A stretch of DNA of 64,000 nucleotides from Denitromonas sp. (lineage in GTDB: Bacteria > Pseudomonadota > Gammaproteobacteria > Burkholderiales > Rhodocyclaceae), in assembly GCF_034676725.1 (NCBI RefSeq), contig NZ_JAUCBR010000004.1, positions 945,501 through 1,009,500 of the forward strand, given 5' to 3'. The notes under the pieces are model-generated. The model ran no database searches and was not told the origin of the DNA. It worked only from the letters and a program-made list of their open reading frames with translations. Below are positions 25,987-33,284 of the stretch, in pieces (position 1 is the first letter of the stretch; each line of letters opens with the position of its first letter). Position numbers and translations under genes: made by a program.

Positions 25987-27510
25987 ATGACGACATCCGC
26001 CACCGCCTCGCTCAGCGGCCGCCTCGGCACCGCCGCGCTCATCCTCGCCACCGGCGCCGCGCTGTTCATCTTCGGTGTCGAACTGATCAACGTACTGTTC
26101 TACGACCCCTGGGGCGACGAGCGCTTCCTGTTCACCACCGCCGGGCTGCTCGAGGATGTGGAGATCAAGGAGCTCACCTACATCATGTTCGGCTCCCTGC
26201 TGGTGCTGCTCATGCTGGGGCTGCCGCTGGCCTTCGTGACCGGCGGGCTGGGGGTGGTGTTTATCTACCTCATCGGCGGCCAGGTGATGATCAACATCAT
26301 CCCCTCGCGCATCTTCCCGATGATGACCAACTCCGACCTCGCCGCCATTCCGCTGTTCATCTTCATGGCCTCCATGCTCGAACGCGCGGGGCTGATCGAG
26401 GAGATGTTCGACGTCATCTACCAGTGGATGGGCGGGCTGCGCGGCGGCCTGGCGGCGGCCACCATCATCGCCTCCACCATCCTCGCCGCCATGGTTGGGG
26501 TGATCGGCGCCGCCGTGGTGACCATGGGCATCATCGCCCTGCCGGCCATGCTCAAGCGCAACTACGACCCGCAGATCGCCATCGGCTCGATCATGGCCGG
26601 CGGCACGCTCGGCATCCTGATTCCGCCGTCCATCCTCGCCATCCTGTATGCCGTGGTGGCACAGCAGTCGGTCGGCGAGCTGTATCTGGGCTCGCTGTTG
26701 CCGGGGCTGATGCTCTCCGGCCTGTATGTGGCCTACGTCCTGTTTCGCACCTGGCTGCGCCCCGAGCTCGGCCCCGCCGTCCCGCGCGAGGAGCGCCTCA
26801 ACCTCGGCCAGAAACTGCGCCTGCTGCTCAAGCTGGTCGCGCCGGTGATCCTCGTGGTGCTGGTGCTCGGCCTGCTGTTTGCCGGCATTGCCACGCCGGT
26901 GGAAGCCGCCGGCATCGGCTCCTTCGGCGCCATCATCGTCGCCATCATGCACAAGCGCTTCAACCTCGTCGCGCTCAAGGAAGCCTCGGTCAGCACCGTC
27001 AAGGCCTCGGCCATGGTGCTGTGGATCATCTTCGGTGCTTCGATCTTCGTCGGCTTCTACATCCTGCAAGGCGGCCAGGCCTTCATCAACGACGCCATCC
27101 TCGGCACCGGCCTGTCGCCCTACGGCATCCTGTTCCTGATGATGGTGCTGCTGGTCATCCTCGGCATGTTCCTCGACTGGGTCGGCATCCTGCTGCTCGC
27201 CGTGCCCATCTTCGTGCCCATCATCAAGTCACTCACCTTCGACGGCCTGCTCGGCCTGCCCCCCGTGCCGGGCGACAAGGTGGCGCTATGGTTCGGCGTC
27301 ATCTACCTGGTCAACATGCAGATGAGCTTCCTCAGCCCGCCCTTCGGCTACGCCCTGTTCTACATGCGCGGCGTCACCCCCGACTCCATCAGCATGGCCA
27401 CCATCTTCCGCTCCGCGCTGGTGTTTCTTGCGCTGCAGGTGCTGGGACTGCTGCTGTGTATTTTGCTGCCGGGGATCGTCACGTATTTGCCGGGGCTGGT
27501 GTATGGCTAA
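25987..27510 (+). CDS. TRAP transporter large permease (DctM family)
   Basis: The 507-residue channel subunit has about 12-13 hydrophobic segments. Family signatures include LPLAFVTGGLGVVF, MMTNSDLAAIPLFIFMASMLERAGLIEEMF, IGSIMAGGTLGILIPPSILAILYAVVAQQSVGELYLGSLLPGL, and MQMSFLSPPFGYALFYMRGV near the end. Overlapping translation context with the small permease (3-base gap) shows one operon DctP-DctQ-DctM. A family B repeat follows 17 bases after the stop and may stabilise or terminate the transcript. Confidence 0.94.
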   Translation: MTTSATASLSGRLGTAALILATGAALFIFGVELINVLFYDPWGDERFLFTTAGLLEDVEIKELTYIMFGSLLVLLMLGLPLAFVTGGLGVVFIYLIGGQVMINIIPSRIFPMMTNSDLAAIPLFIFMASMLERAGLIEEMFDVIYQWMGGLRGGLAAATIIASTILAAMVGVIGAAVVTMGIIALPAMLKRNYDPQIAIGSIMAGGTLGILIPPSILAILYAVVAQQSVGELYLGSLLPGLMLSGLYVAYVLFRTWLRPELGPAVPREERLNLGQKLRLLLKLVAPVILVVLVLGLLFAGIATPVEAAGIGSFGAIIVAIMHKRFNLVALKEASVSTVKASAMVLWIIFGASIFVGFYILQGGQAFINDAILGTGLSPYGILFLMMVLLVILGMFLDWVGILLLAVPIFVPIIKSLTFDGLLGLPPVPGDKVALWFGVIYLVNMQMSFLSPPFGYALFYMRGVTPDSISMATIFRSALVFLALQVLGLLLCILLPGIVTYLPGLVYG

Positions 27511-27527
27511 GCGAAGGCAGCCGTGCC

Positions 27528-27605
27528 GTAGGGTGGGCGGCTGGCCGCCCACCAGCGATCACCCGCACAACCGCTGCCTGGTGGGCGGCAAGCCGCCCAC
27601 CCTAC
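27528..27605. repeat. REP-like repeat, family B, paired palindromes
   Basis: GTAGGGTGGGCGG...CCGCCCACC at 27528-27552 and GGTGGGCGGCAAGCCGCCCACC with CCTAC at 27580-27605. The two hairpins are inverted relative to each other, so the whole 78-bp unit can also pair end to end (GTAGGGTGGGCGG with CCGCCCACCCTAC). It lies directly after the TRAP operon. The remaining 125 bases up to 27730 hold nothing recognisable. Confidence 0.8.
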
Positions 27606-27730
27606 CAATACCGGGACTGTGACGTTCTTGCCGGCGTTGGCATATGGGTGAGGAGCGAGCCGCTTGCGGCGGGAACCATGACATGAGCATTGCCGTTCAG
27701 CGTCGAACGGCGCATGCAGGCCATACGCGG

Positions 27731-28189
27731 TCACATCAGCGCCCACACGACCACCATGAACACGGGCGTCCATAGTAAGTAGTTCAGAAAGAAACACGCG
27801 CAGACAAAAACGCCACGCACGATCGTCGGCTTTGAGCGCCAAGCTGGATCGGTGGAAGTAAGAAGCAATTGACCAACCGCCATGATCAACAACGCCGGCC
27901 CCATGATGTTCATGGCAGCGCTGAGAATGTGCGCGGGCCCCGAACCACTGAAGTAGAGCCAGAACGCCCCACTTCCAGAGCACAGCACTGCCACTGCAGT
28001 TGTCCAGTTCTTGAGCGCAGGCGTCAGTGCGTCGCTGACATACGGGCCCACAGCATCATCAATTCTGTACCCAGCGCGTCTGAGTAGATGATCAGACCGT
28101 ACTCGAATGTCTGGATCTTGATGTTTTGACGGCTCCACGGAATCCATTCCAAATTTCAAGAAGGAAAGAATACGCCTTTTGCATAGCAA
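27731..28189 (-). CDS. Membrane protein of unknown function, atypical composition
   Basis: A frame of up to 152 residues with a soluble N-terminal half (DSVEPSKHQDPDIRVRSDHLLRRAGYRIDDAVGPYVSD) and three hydrophobic segments near residues 67-83, 88-108 and 122-150 (AVAVLCSGSGAFWLYF, LSAAMNIMGPALLIMAVGQLLL, VRGVFVCACFFLNYLLW). G+C is visibly lower than in the neighbours, which suggests acquired DNA, consistent with the repeat and IS next to it. Neither ATG 28189 nor ATG 28147 has a clear ribosome binding site. Family not recognised. Confidence 0.5.
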   Translation of the reverse strand: MLCKRRILSFLKFGMDSVEPSKHQDPDIRVRSDHLLRRAGYRIDDAVGPYVSDALTPALKNWTTAVAVLCSGSGAFWLYFSGSGPAHILSAAMNIMGPALLIMAVGQLLLTSTDPAWRSKPTIVRGVFVCACFFLNYLLWTPVFMVVVWALM

Positions 28190-28191
28190 AT

Positions 28192-28304
28192 GTAGCCAAA
28201 TTCAGGCCGAAGAACGGAATCCTTGGTGGGTGGCTGATCGACCCGCGTTGCATTTTTGCGCGCACCACCCCTGCCCCCGGATTCCGCTGCGCTGCATCCG
28301 GGCT
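28192..28304. repeat. REP-like repeat, family A, interrupted at its right end by the IS110 element
   Basis: The degenerate left arm GTAGCC...GAACGGAATCC (28192-28222) and conserved right arm CCCGGATTCCGCTGCGCTGC then ATCCGGGCT (28276-28304) match the intact copy at 41390-41506, including interior words CTGATCG and GTTGCAT. Intact copies end GGGCTAC; here GGGCT is followed by unrelated DNA (TGTATG), and the missing AC follows a CT at 29546-29547 beyond the transposase. Confidence 0.75.
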
Positions 28305-28356
28305 TGTATGTTATCGGTGCTCCCTTGTTCTCAGCGTGCGGGGGAGCCGAGGTGGA

Positions 28357-28518
28357 GGGACGATCCGGGCTATCTGCCGTGTGAGCGCACGGACAGACCA
28401 CTGTAGTGCTGTCCCCACTTCGTCTGCCCAGCGTCGATGAAGAATGCAGCAGGCGTTTGGCCCGGCATGCCAGACCAAACGACCGCCGATAGTGAGCAAG
28501 CCAACGTCCAGGCAGACG
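28357..28518 (+). ncRNA. Candidate IS110 bridge RNA with target- and donor-binding loops
   Basis: Two successive internal-loop hairpins are visible. Loop 1: outer stem GGGAC 28357-28361 / GTCCC 28411-28415; 5' side GATCCGGGCTAT (28362-28373); inner stem CTGCCGTG 28374-28381 / CACGG-A-CAG 28388-28396; 3' side ACCACTGTAGTGCT (28397-28410). The 5' side contains ATCCGGGCTA, identical to the repeat into which the element is inserted. CTGTAG on the 3' side can pair with CTACGG of the right flank with one G-U. Loop 2: outer stem CGTCTGCC 28421-28428 / GGCAGACG 28511-28518; inner stem GTTTGG 28455-28460 / CCAAAC 28475-28480; GCAAG (28496-28500) can pair with CTTGT of the core plus left end. This matches the known bridge-RNA layout. 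Transcript ends are not defined. Confidence 0.65.
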
Positions 28519-28576
28519 CCCCCTCGGCTACAGAGCATTGTACGCGCTGTACCGATATGCTCAGGAGGGACGCCTC

Positions 28577-29542
28577 ATGGACCGTTCATCACAATTGAAC
28601 TTCGGCGTTGACGTCGGCAAGCACGAGTTGGTCATCGCCTCAAGAGCCGATCAGCACATCATCAAGATCGCCAACCAGCCCGAAGCGATTGGGGGTTGGC
28701 TCAAGCGCTTGCCGCCCGACTGTCGCATCGGCATGGAAGCGACTGGGGTCTATCACCTGCAATTGGCCGATCTGGCCCATGCAGCTGGCCATCAGGTCTA
28801 TGTCTTCAACCCGCGCACCGTGGCCGTCTATCTGAAGTCTCTGCGCTCGCGCGGCAAGACCGACATTCTGGACGCCCGGGGCATTGTTCGATACGTACAG
28901 AACGAAGCGGACGAGCACCCGCTCTATACGCCGTCGAGCGCAACCGAGCGATCCGTCCAGACCCTACTGCATCGCCGTCATCAGGTGGTCAAACAGCGCG
29001 CCGCGCTGCGCATGAGCTGTCAGTCCCTGGACGAGCTGACACGCGCCCCGTTCGATCCGTTGCTGGCGGCTTTCGATCAGTGTCTACGAAAAATTGACAC
29101 GCAGCTGCGCCAACTGGTGCGCGCCGACGGGAAACTGCATGCGTTGGCCACCCGCCTGCGCTCCATTCCCGGCGTCGGCCCGTTGATCAGCACGGCATTG
29201 GCGCTACGCTTGAGTCGCCATCCGTACCGCAACAGCGACGCGCTGGTTGCAGCCTTGGGCATGGATCCGCGGCCGCACCAGTCGGGGGTATCGGACGCAC
29301 CGCGACACTTGTCCAAGCAGGGCAACGGTGAAGAGCGCCGACTGATCTACATGGCCGCCGTTAGTGCCTGTCGATATGCGCTGTGGCGCGAGCGATTCGA
29401 ACAATTGATCGCTCGCGGTTTGCCCAGCACCGCGGCTCATTGCATCATCGCCAGAAAGCTGCTGCGCATCGCCTTTGCTATCAATAAAAAACGCCAGGCA
29501 TACAGCGTCGAGGCGCTCAGCGGCAATTGCCACGCAACATAG
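28577..29542 (+). CDS. IS110-family transposase (DEDD recombinase)
   Basis: The 321-residue recombinase has an N-terminal RuvC-like DEDD domain: Asp in FGVDVGKHEL, Glu in GMEATGVYHLQLA, and Asp pair in GKTDILDARGIVRYV. A coiled middle part and the C-terminal Tnp domain follow, with the helix-hairpin-helix-like SIPGVGPLISTALALRL and the serine-containing region HQSGVSDAPRHLSKQGN, where a conserved serine is the nucleophile in this family. CAGGAGGGACGCCTC gives a strong ribosome binding site for ATG 28577. The frame is intact and full-length, so the element may be active. G+C is lower than in the host genes. Confidence 0.93.
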   Translation: MDRSSQLNFGVDVGKHELVIASRADQHIIKIANQPEAIGGWLKRLPPDCRIGMEATGVYHLQLADLAHAAGHQVYVFNPRTVAVYLKSLRSRGKTDILDARGIVRYVQNEADEHPLYTPSSATERSVQTLLHRRHQVVKQRAALRMSCQSLDELTRAPFDPLLAAFDQCLRKIDTQLRQLVRADGKLHALATRLRSIPGVGPLISTALALRLSRHPYRNSDALVAALGMDPRPHQSGVSDAPRHLSKQGNGEERRLIYMAAVSACRYALWRERFEQLIARGLPSTAAHCIIARKLLRIAFAINKKRQAYSVEALSGNCHAT

Positions 29543-29574
29543 AATCTACGGCCTGTCAGCGGCCGAGTTAAGCG

Positions 29575-30486
29575 TCAGGCAGCCACCAGCCACTCGCCTT
29601 CACGCCGCGCGACGCCGGCTTTGACGAGGCTGTCGACCAGCCAGTCGGCGAGGCGCTCGGGGGTTTCGTGGAGGAAGCGTTCGTTGGCGATGCGGAACAG
29701 CGGAGTGCGGTCCAGCCAGCCGGGGAGGTCGGCGAGGGCGATGCGGCGCATGTCGAGCAGGGAGAAGGTGACGCAGCCTCGGATGGCGTTGCGGGCCATG
29801 CGGCTGCCGTCTTCTTCGAAGGCGCGCAGGCGGGCGTAGGCGGCGGCGAGGGCTTCGTCGACTTCATCGAAGGGGGCGCCATGGCCGGGAATGACCTGGC
29901 GCACCGGCAGGCGAGCGATGGCGTCCAGGGTGCGGCGGGCTTCGCCGATGCCGTCGCCGGTGCCGAGCACGTCGGCGAAGAGGATGCCGAAGCCGTCGCG
30001 CCACAGCGCGTCGCCGGAGATGAGCACGCCGTGGTCGCGGTTGAAAAACATCAGCGCGTCCATGTCGTGACCGGGCGCGGCGAGGGCTTCCCAGTGCAGG
30101 CCGCCCATCTCGCGGGTGTCGCCGGGGTGGGCCTTGGTGTCGGCGGTGAAGCGGTCGCCGGTTTGCCCCGCCACGCTGAGCAGCAAGGCGTTTTCGTCCC
30201 ATTGCTGGACGGCGTCGTGCATGCCGGCGGGCACGGTGATGCGGCAGCCGAAGGCGCGCTGCACCGCGGCGTTGCCGCCGATGTGATCGGAATGCGAGTG
30301 GGTGTTGACGATGTCGGTGAGGCGTCGGCCGTCGAGCGCGCTGCGTACCAGGGCGACGGTCTGCTCGGCGTGGCTGACATAGCCGGTGTCGACCAGGATG
30401 GCGCGATCACCCTCGAACAACAGGATGTTGTTGGACGACAACCAGCCCCGTTCGAGCACATGGAGGGACGCGGGCAGCTGGCTCAT
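29575..30486 (-). CDS. MBL-fold metallo-hydrolase
   Basis: A 303-residue metallo-beta-lactamase-fold hydrolase with metal motif THSHSDHIGG (HxHxDH), GHDMDALMFFNRDHGVLISGD for the second His/Asp site, and GHGAPFDE. The C-terminal third (MARNAIRGCVTFSLLDMRRIALADLPGWL...) resembles the winged-helix-like tail of the glyoxalase II/LACTB2-like group. Substrate unknown. Its start overlaps the DUF1289 gene stop by 4 bases (ATGA), so it is translationally coupled at the end of the long minus-strand gene run. The IS110 right junction lies 28 bases beyond its stop. Confidence 0.85.
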   Translation of the reverse strand: MSQLPASLHVLERGWLSSNNILLFEGDRAILVDTGYVSHAEQTVALVRSALDGRRLTDIVNTHSHSDHIGGNAAVQRAFGCRITVPAGMHDAVQQWDENALLLSVAGQTGDRFTADTKAHPGDTREMGGLHWEALAAPGHDMDALMFFNRDHGVLISGDALWRDGFGILFADVLGTGDGIGEARRTLDAIARLPVRQVIPGHGAPFDEVDEALAAAYARLRAFEEDGSRMARNAIRGCVTFSLLDMRRIALADLPGWLDRTPLFRIANERFLHETPERLADWLVDSLVKAGVARREGEWLVAA

Positions 30487-30668
30487 GTCGCGTCCGGCAA
30501 GGCGTCGTCGGGGGTGATCGCGACGTGATCGGCCGCCGGCGTTTGCTCCCCGGCGTCGGTCGGGTCGTCGCTGTGGTCGTTGCCGAAGATCTCGTCGGCC
30601 GAGCGGCCACAGCCGATGCAGGTTTCGGAATCGGGGTCGATCTCGCAGATGCCGATGCACTCGGACAT
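30483..30668 (-). CDS. DUF1289 protein, distal copy
   Basis: A 61-residue protein with the DUF1289 cysteine pattern CIGICEIDPDSETCIGCGRSADEI in its first 27 residues, a possible metal site, and an acidic, low-complexity tail (DDPTDAGEQTPAADHVAITPDDALPDAT). Function unknown. GGAGCGCCC precedes the ATG. It is coupled to the metallo-hydrolase downstream. A second DUF1289 gene lies at 32061, so the SbtAB pair is flanked by both. Confidence 0.8.
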   Translation of the reverse strand: MSECIGICEIDPDSETCIGCGRSADEIFGNDHSDDPTDAGEQTPAADHVAITPDDALPDAT

Positions 30669-30698
30669 GGGCGCTCCTGTGTAGTGAGCCGCGCGGGC

Positions 30699-31010
30699 TC
30701 AGAATTTTTCGGGCCGCAGCACCTCGACCTCGCCCACCCACATGATCATCGCGTAGTTGTCGTAGTACTGCGCCTGCAGATGGGCGGAGATGGCGGCGGC
30801 GGTGTCGGCGTTGCACACCACCTCGATGCGGATGTTGCTGCTCGCGTCCCAGCCGGCGTTGCGCACGCCGCGGTGGCCTTTGCCGCGCGCCTCGGTGATG
30901 GTGTAGCCGTGGGCGCCGAGGCGGTCAAGGTCACGCACCAGCGAGGTCTCGATCGCGCCTTCGGTAACGATGGTCAGCAGCTTGCGGATATGGTCGTTGG
31001 CCAGGCTCAT
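30699..31010 (-). CDS. sbtB: PII-like regulator of the bicarbonate transporter (SbtB family)
   Basis: A 103-residue PII-fold protein. The N-terminal ferredoxin-like half has KLLTIVTEGAIETSLVRDLDRLGAHGYTITEARGKGHRGVRNAGWD, with a T-loop shorter than and unlike that of GlnB. SbtB proteins bind adenine nucleotides and inhibit SbtA; the cyanobacterial C-terminal CGPxGC loop is absent here. The gene is 3 bases downstream of the SbtA-like permease, the standard pairing, which is the main reason for this call over a nitrogen-type PII. Confidence 0.85.
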   Translation of the reverse strand: MSLANDHIRKLLTIVTEGAIETSLVRDLDRLGAHGYTITEARGKGHRGVRNAGWDASSNIRIEVVCNADTAAAISAHLQAQYYDNYAMIMWVGEVEVLRPEKF

Positions 31011-31013
31011 GGC

Positions 31014-31964
31014 TCAGGCTCCCAGGAAGGCGTGCACACGCTCGGCCATCGCATGATAAAGCGGCACGCCGACGAGCACATTGAACGGAAAGGTGATGCC
31101 CAGCGAGGCGGTGAGCGACAGCGTGGGGTTGGCCTCGGGCACCGACACCCGCATGGCTGCCGGCACCGCAATGTACGAGGCCGAGGCGGCCAGCGTGGCG
31201 AGCACCGCCGTGCCGCCCAGCGACAGCCCCAGCGCCCAACCGAGCAGCGCGCCGATCACCGCCGAGAACACCGGCATGACCACGCCGAAGCCGAGCAGGA
31301 ACAGCCCGTACTGGCGCAGCGAGCCGATCTGCGCGGCGGTGATCAGGCCCATCTCGAGCAGGAAGATGGCCAGGATGCCCTTGAACAGGTCGAAGAACAG
31401 CGGCTTGATGGAGACCACGCCTTCCGGCCCGGCAATCCAGCCGATGAGCAGGCCGCCGAGCAGCAGCACGATGCCCTTGCCGAGGAAGATCTCGTGCATC
31501 ACCGCGCCCCAGCGGGTCTCGCGGCTCATGCCCCGCGCCAGCACGATGCCGACCAGGATGGCCGGCACCTCGAGCACCACCAGCAGCAGCGGCATGTGGG
31601 CTTCGAAGAAGATCTCGCGGGTGCCGAAGTAGGCCACCGCCACGGCATAGGTACCCACGCTGACCGAACCGTAGTGCGCGGCAATCGAGGCGGCGTCGGC
31701 GCGTTTGAAGCGGCCGAGGTAGCGCAGCACCGGAAACGCCACCAGCGGCAGCGCGAAGCCCATGGCCAGCACCGCCAGAATCTGCGGCAACAGGTCGCCA
31801 AAGGGCTGCTTGGCCAGCTCGATGCCGCCTTTGAGGCCAATCGCCAGCAGCAGCAGGATGCTCACAAAATCGTAGATGGCCGCCGGTAGCCGCAGCTCCG
31901 CGCGTGCCAGGCCCGCGATGAGGCCGAGCAGGAAAAACAGGATGATCGGATCGATCGGATTCAT
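31014..31964 (-). CDS. sbtA: Sodium-dependent bicarbonate transporter SbtA family permease
   Basis: A 316-residue membrane protein with about ten hydrophobic helices in two inverted halves and SbtA signatures: LPAAIYDFVSILLLLAIGLKGGIELAK, AAHYGSVSVGTYAVAVAYF, LLLVVLEVPAILVGIVLARG, and in the second half LEMGLITAAQIGSL and LAASASYIAVPAAMR. SbtA imports HCO3- with Na+ in cyanobacteria; homologs occur in non-photosynthetic proteobacteria. It is followed by sbtB and preceded 96 bases upstream by DUF1289 and HMG-CoA lyase. In this setting it may feed biotin-dependent carboxylation in leucine breakdown. Confidence 0.9.
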   Translation of the reverse strand: MNPIDPIILFFLLGLIAGLARAELRLPAAIYDFVSILLLLAIGLKGGIELAKQPFGDLLPQILAVLAMGFALPLVAFPVLRYLGRFKRADAASIAAHYGSVSVGTYAVAVAYFGTREIFFEAHMPLLLVVLEVPAILVGIVLARGMSRETRWGAVMHEIFLGKGIVLLLGGLLIGWIAGPEGVVSIKPLFFDLFKGILAIFLLEMGLITAAQIGSLRQYGLFLLGFGVVMPVFSAVIGALLGWALGLSLGGTAVLATLAASASYIAVPAAMRVSVPEANPTLSLTASLGITFPFNVLVGVPLYHAMAERVHAFLGA

Positions 31965-32060
31965 GGTCGCTCTCTGGCAAGTCGGGGCGAAGCGCCCCCG
32001 GCCCGCAGCGCCCTCCCGCGATACGGCCCGGCGAACAGACTATCCGCGCTGAAAAAGGTT

Positions 32061-32267
32061 CTATCGGCCGCCGGCCGCCTGTCCGCCGTGATCGAAAATA
32101 TCGAGCGCCGCTTCGCGCTCGGCCACCCGCGCCAGAATCGCCCGCTTAGCGTCATCATCGATGCGGCTCCAGGCGGTGATCTCGTCGATGGTGCGGGCGC
32201 AGCCCTCGCACAGGCCGGTGCGCGGGTCCATTTTACAGACGTCGATGCAGGGCGAGGCCACGCTCAT
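32061..32267 (-). CDS. DUF1289 protein, proximal copy
   Basis: A 68-residue protein with the cysteine pattern SPCIDVCKMDPRTGLCEGCARTIDEITAW and a helical tail (DDAKRAILARVAEREAALDIF). Function unknown. ATG 32267 overlaps the HMG-CoA lyase stop by 4 bases, so it belongs to the liu operon. It differs clearly from the distal copy at 30483 apart from the cysteine core. Confidence 0.85.
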   Translation of the reverse strand: MSVASPCIDVCKMDPRTGLCEGCARTIDEITAWSRIDDDAKRAILARVAEREAALDIFDHGGQAAGGR

Positions 32268-33178
32268 ACGCAAGCGCCCCGCTTGGCCAGCACCGCGCGC
32301 GCCACTTTCGAACCCGGTTCGCGGCCCAGTTGGGCGCTGATCCACGCCGCCGTGTCGACCAGCCGGTTCAGGTCGATGCCGGTGTCGATGCCGAGGCCGT
32401 CGAGCAGGTACACCACGTCTTCACTGGCCACGTTGCCCGAGGCGCCAGCGGCGTAGGGGCAGCCGCCGAGGCCGCCGACCGAGGCGTCGAACACCGCCAC
32501 GCCCGTCTCCAGCGAGGCATAGATGTTGGCCAGCGCCTGGCCGTAGGTATCGTGATAATGCCCGGCCAGCTTGCCGACCGGCACGCGGGCGGCGACCGCC
32601 TCGAGCATGCGCCGGGTCTTGCCCGGCGTGCCGGTGCCGATGGTGTCGCCCAGGCTGATCTCGTAGCAGCCCATGTCGAACAGGGTGGCGGCCACCTCGG
32701 CCACCGCGGCCGGGGCGATCTCGCCTTCATACGGACAGCCGAGCACGCAGGACACATAGCCGCGCACCTTGATGCCGGCCGCCCGGGCCGCCGCCATCAC
32801 CGGTTCGAAGCGGGCCAGCGACTCGGCGATGGAGCAGTTGATGTTCTTCTGGCTGAAGGACTCGGAGGCCGCACCGAACACCGCCACCTCGTCGGCGCCG
32901 GCGGTCAGCGCCGCCTCGAAGCCCTTGAGGTTCGGCGTCAGCACCGGGTAGCCCACGCCGGGCAGGCGCTGGATGCGCGCCATCACCTCGGCGTTGTCGC
33001 CCATCTGCGGCACCCATTTGGGCGACACGAAGGAGGTGGCCTCGATGGTCTTCAGCCCGGCCGCGCCGAGCCGGGCAATGAGCTCGACCTTGACCGCTGT
33101 ATCGATCACCTGCTTCTCGTTCTGCAGCCCGTCACGCGGGCCGACGTTGACGATTCTGACCTTCGTTGGGATGGCCAT
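32264..33178 (-). CDS. liuE: Hydroxymethylglutaryl-CoA lyase
   Basis: It cleaves HMG-CoA to acetoacetate and acetyl-CoA, the last step of leucine degradation. The 304-residue TIM-barrel product has the family signatures VGPRDGLQNEKQ, SFVSPKWVPQMGD, the metal His pair in HYHDTYGQALAN, and the active-site GLGGCPYAAGASGNVASED containing the catalytic cysteine. ATG 33178 is used, with AAGGAAAA upstream; an in-frame TTG lies at 33205. It follows liuD after a 102-base gap filled by a family B repeat and precedes DUF1289 with a 4-base overlap. Confidence 0.95.
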   Translation of the reverse strand: MAIPTKVRIVNVGPRDGLQNEKQVIDTAVKVELIARLGAAGLKTIEATSFVSPKWVPQMGDNAEVMARIQRLPGVGYPVLTPNLKGFEAALTAGADEVAVFGAASESFSQKNINCSIAESLARFEPVMAAARAAGIKVRGYVSCVLGCPYEGEIAPAAVAEVAATLFDMGCYEISLGDTIGTGTPGKTRRMLEAVAARVPVGKLAGHYHDTYGQALANIYASLETGVAVFDASVGGLGGCPYAAGASGNVASEDVVYLLDGLGIDTGIDLNRLVDTAAWISAQLGREPGSKVARAVLAKRGACV

Positions 33179-33220
33179 CAGTTTTTCCTTTGTCATCTCA
33201 TCCAATCCATGCGGTCGGAC

Positions 33221-33284
33221 GTAGGGCGGGTTTCAACCCGCCACACCCACTGCAATCAGCGCGGCCGGATGAATCCGGCCCTAC
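33221..33284. repeat. REP-like repeat, family B, paired palindromes within the liu operon
   Basis: GTAGGGCGGG-TTTCAA-CCCGCC at 33221-33242 and GGCCGGATGAATCCGGCC with CTAC at 33263-33284. The terminal CTA is the complement of the liuD stop codon TAG, so repeat and gene overlap by three bases. The repeat separates liuD from liuE. Confidence 0.8.

Larger units (their letters stand above)
28305..29547 (+). mobile_element. IS110-family insertion sequence, about 1.24 kb, inserted in a REP-like repeat
   Basis: The boundaries are inferred from the interrupted repeat: left flank ends GGGCT (28304); on the right, CT (29546-29547) is followed by ACGG, which resumes the repeat end GGGCTAC. One CT therefore lies at each junction, as in IS110-family insertions such as IS621 that use a CT core and target REP sequences. 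There are no terminal inverted repeats or long target duplications, as expected for the family. Layout: about 270-base left noncoding end, 321-codon transposase, and only 5 bases after its stop. Size is close to known members. Boundaries could shift by two bases depending on which CT is counted. Confidence 0.75.
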
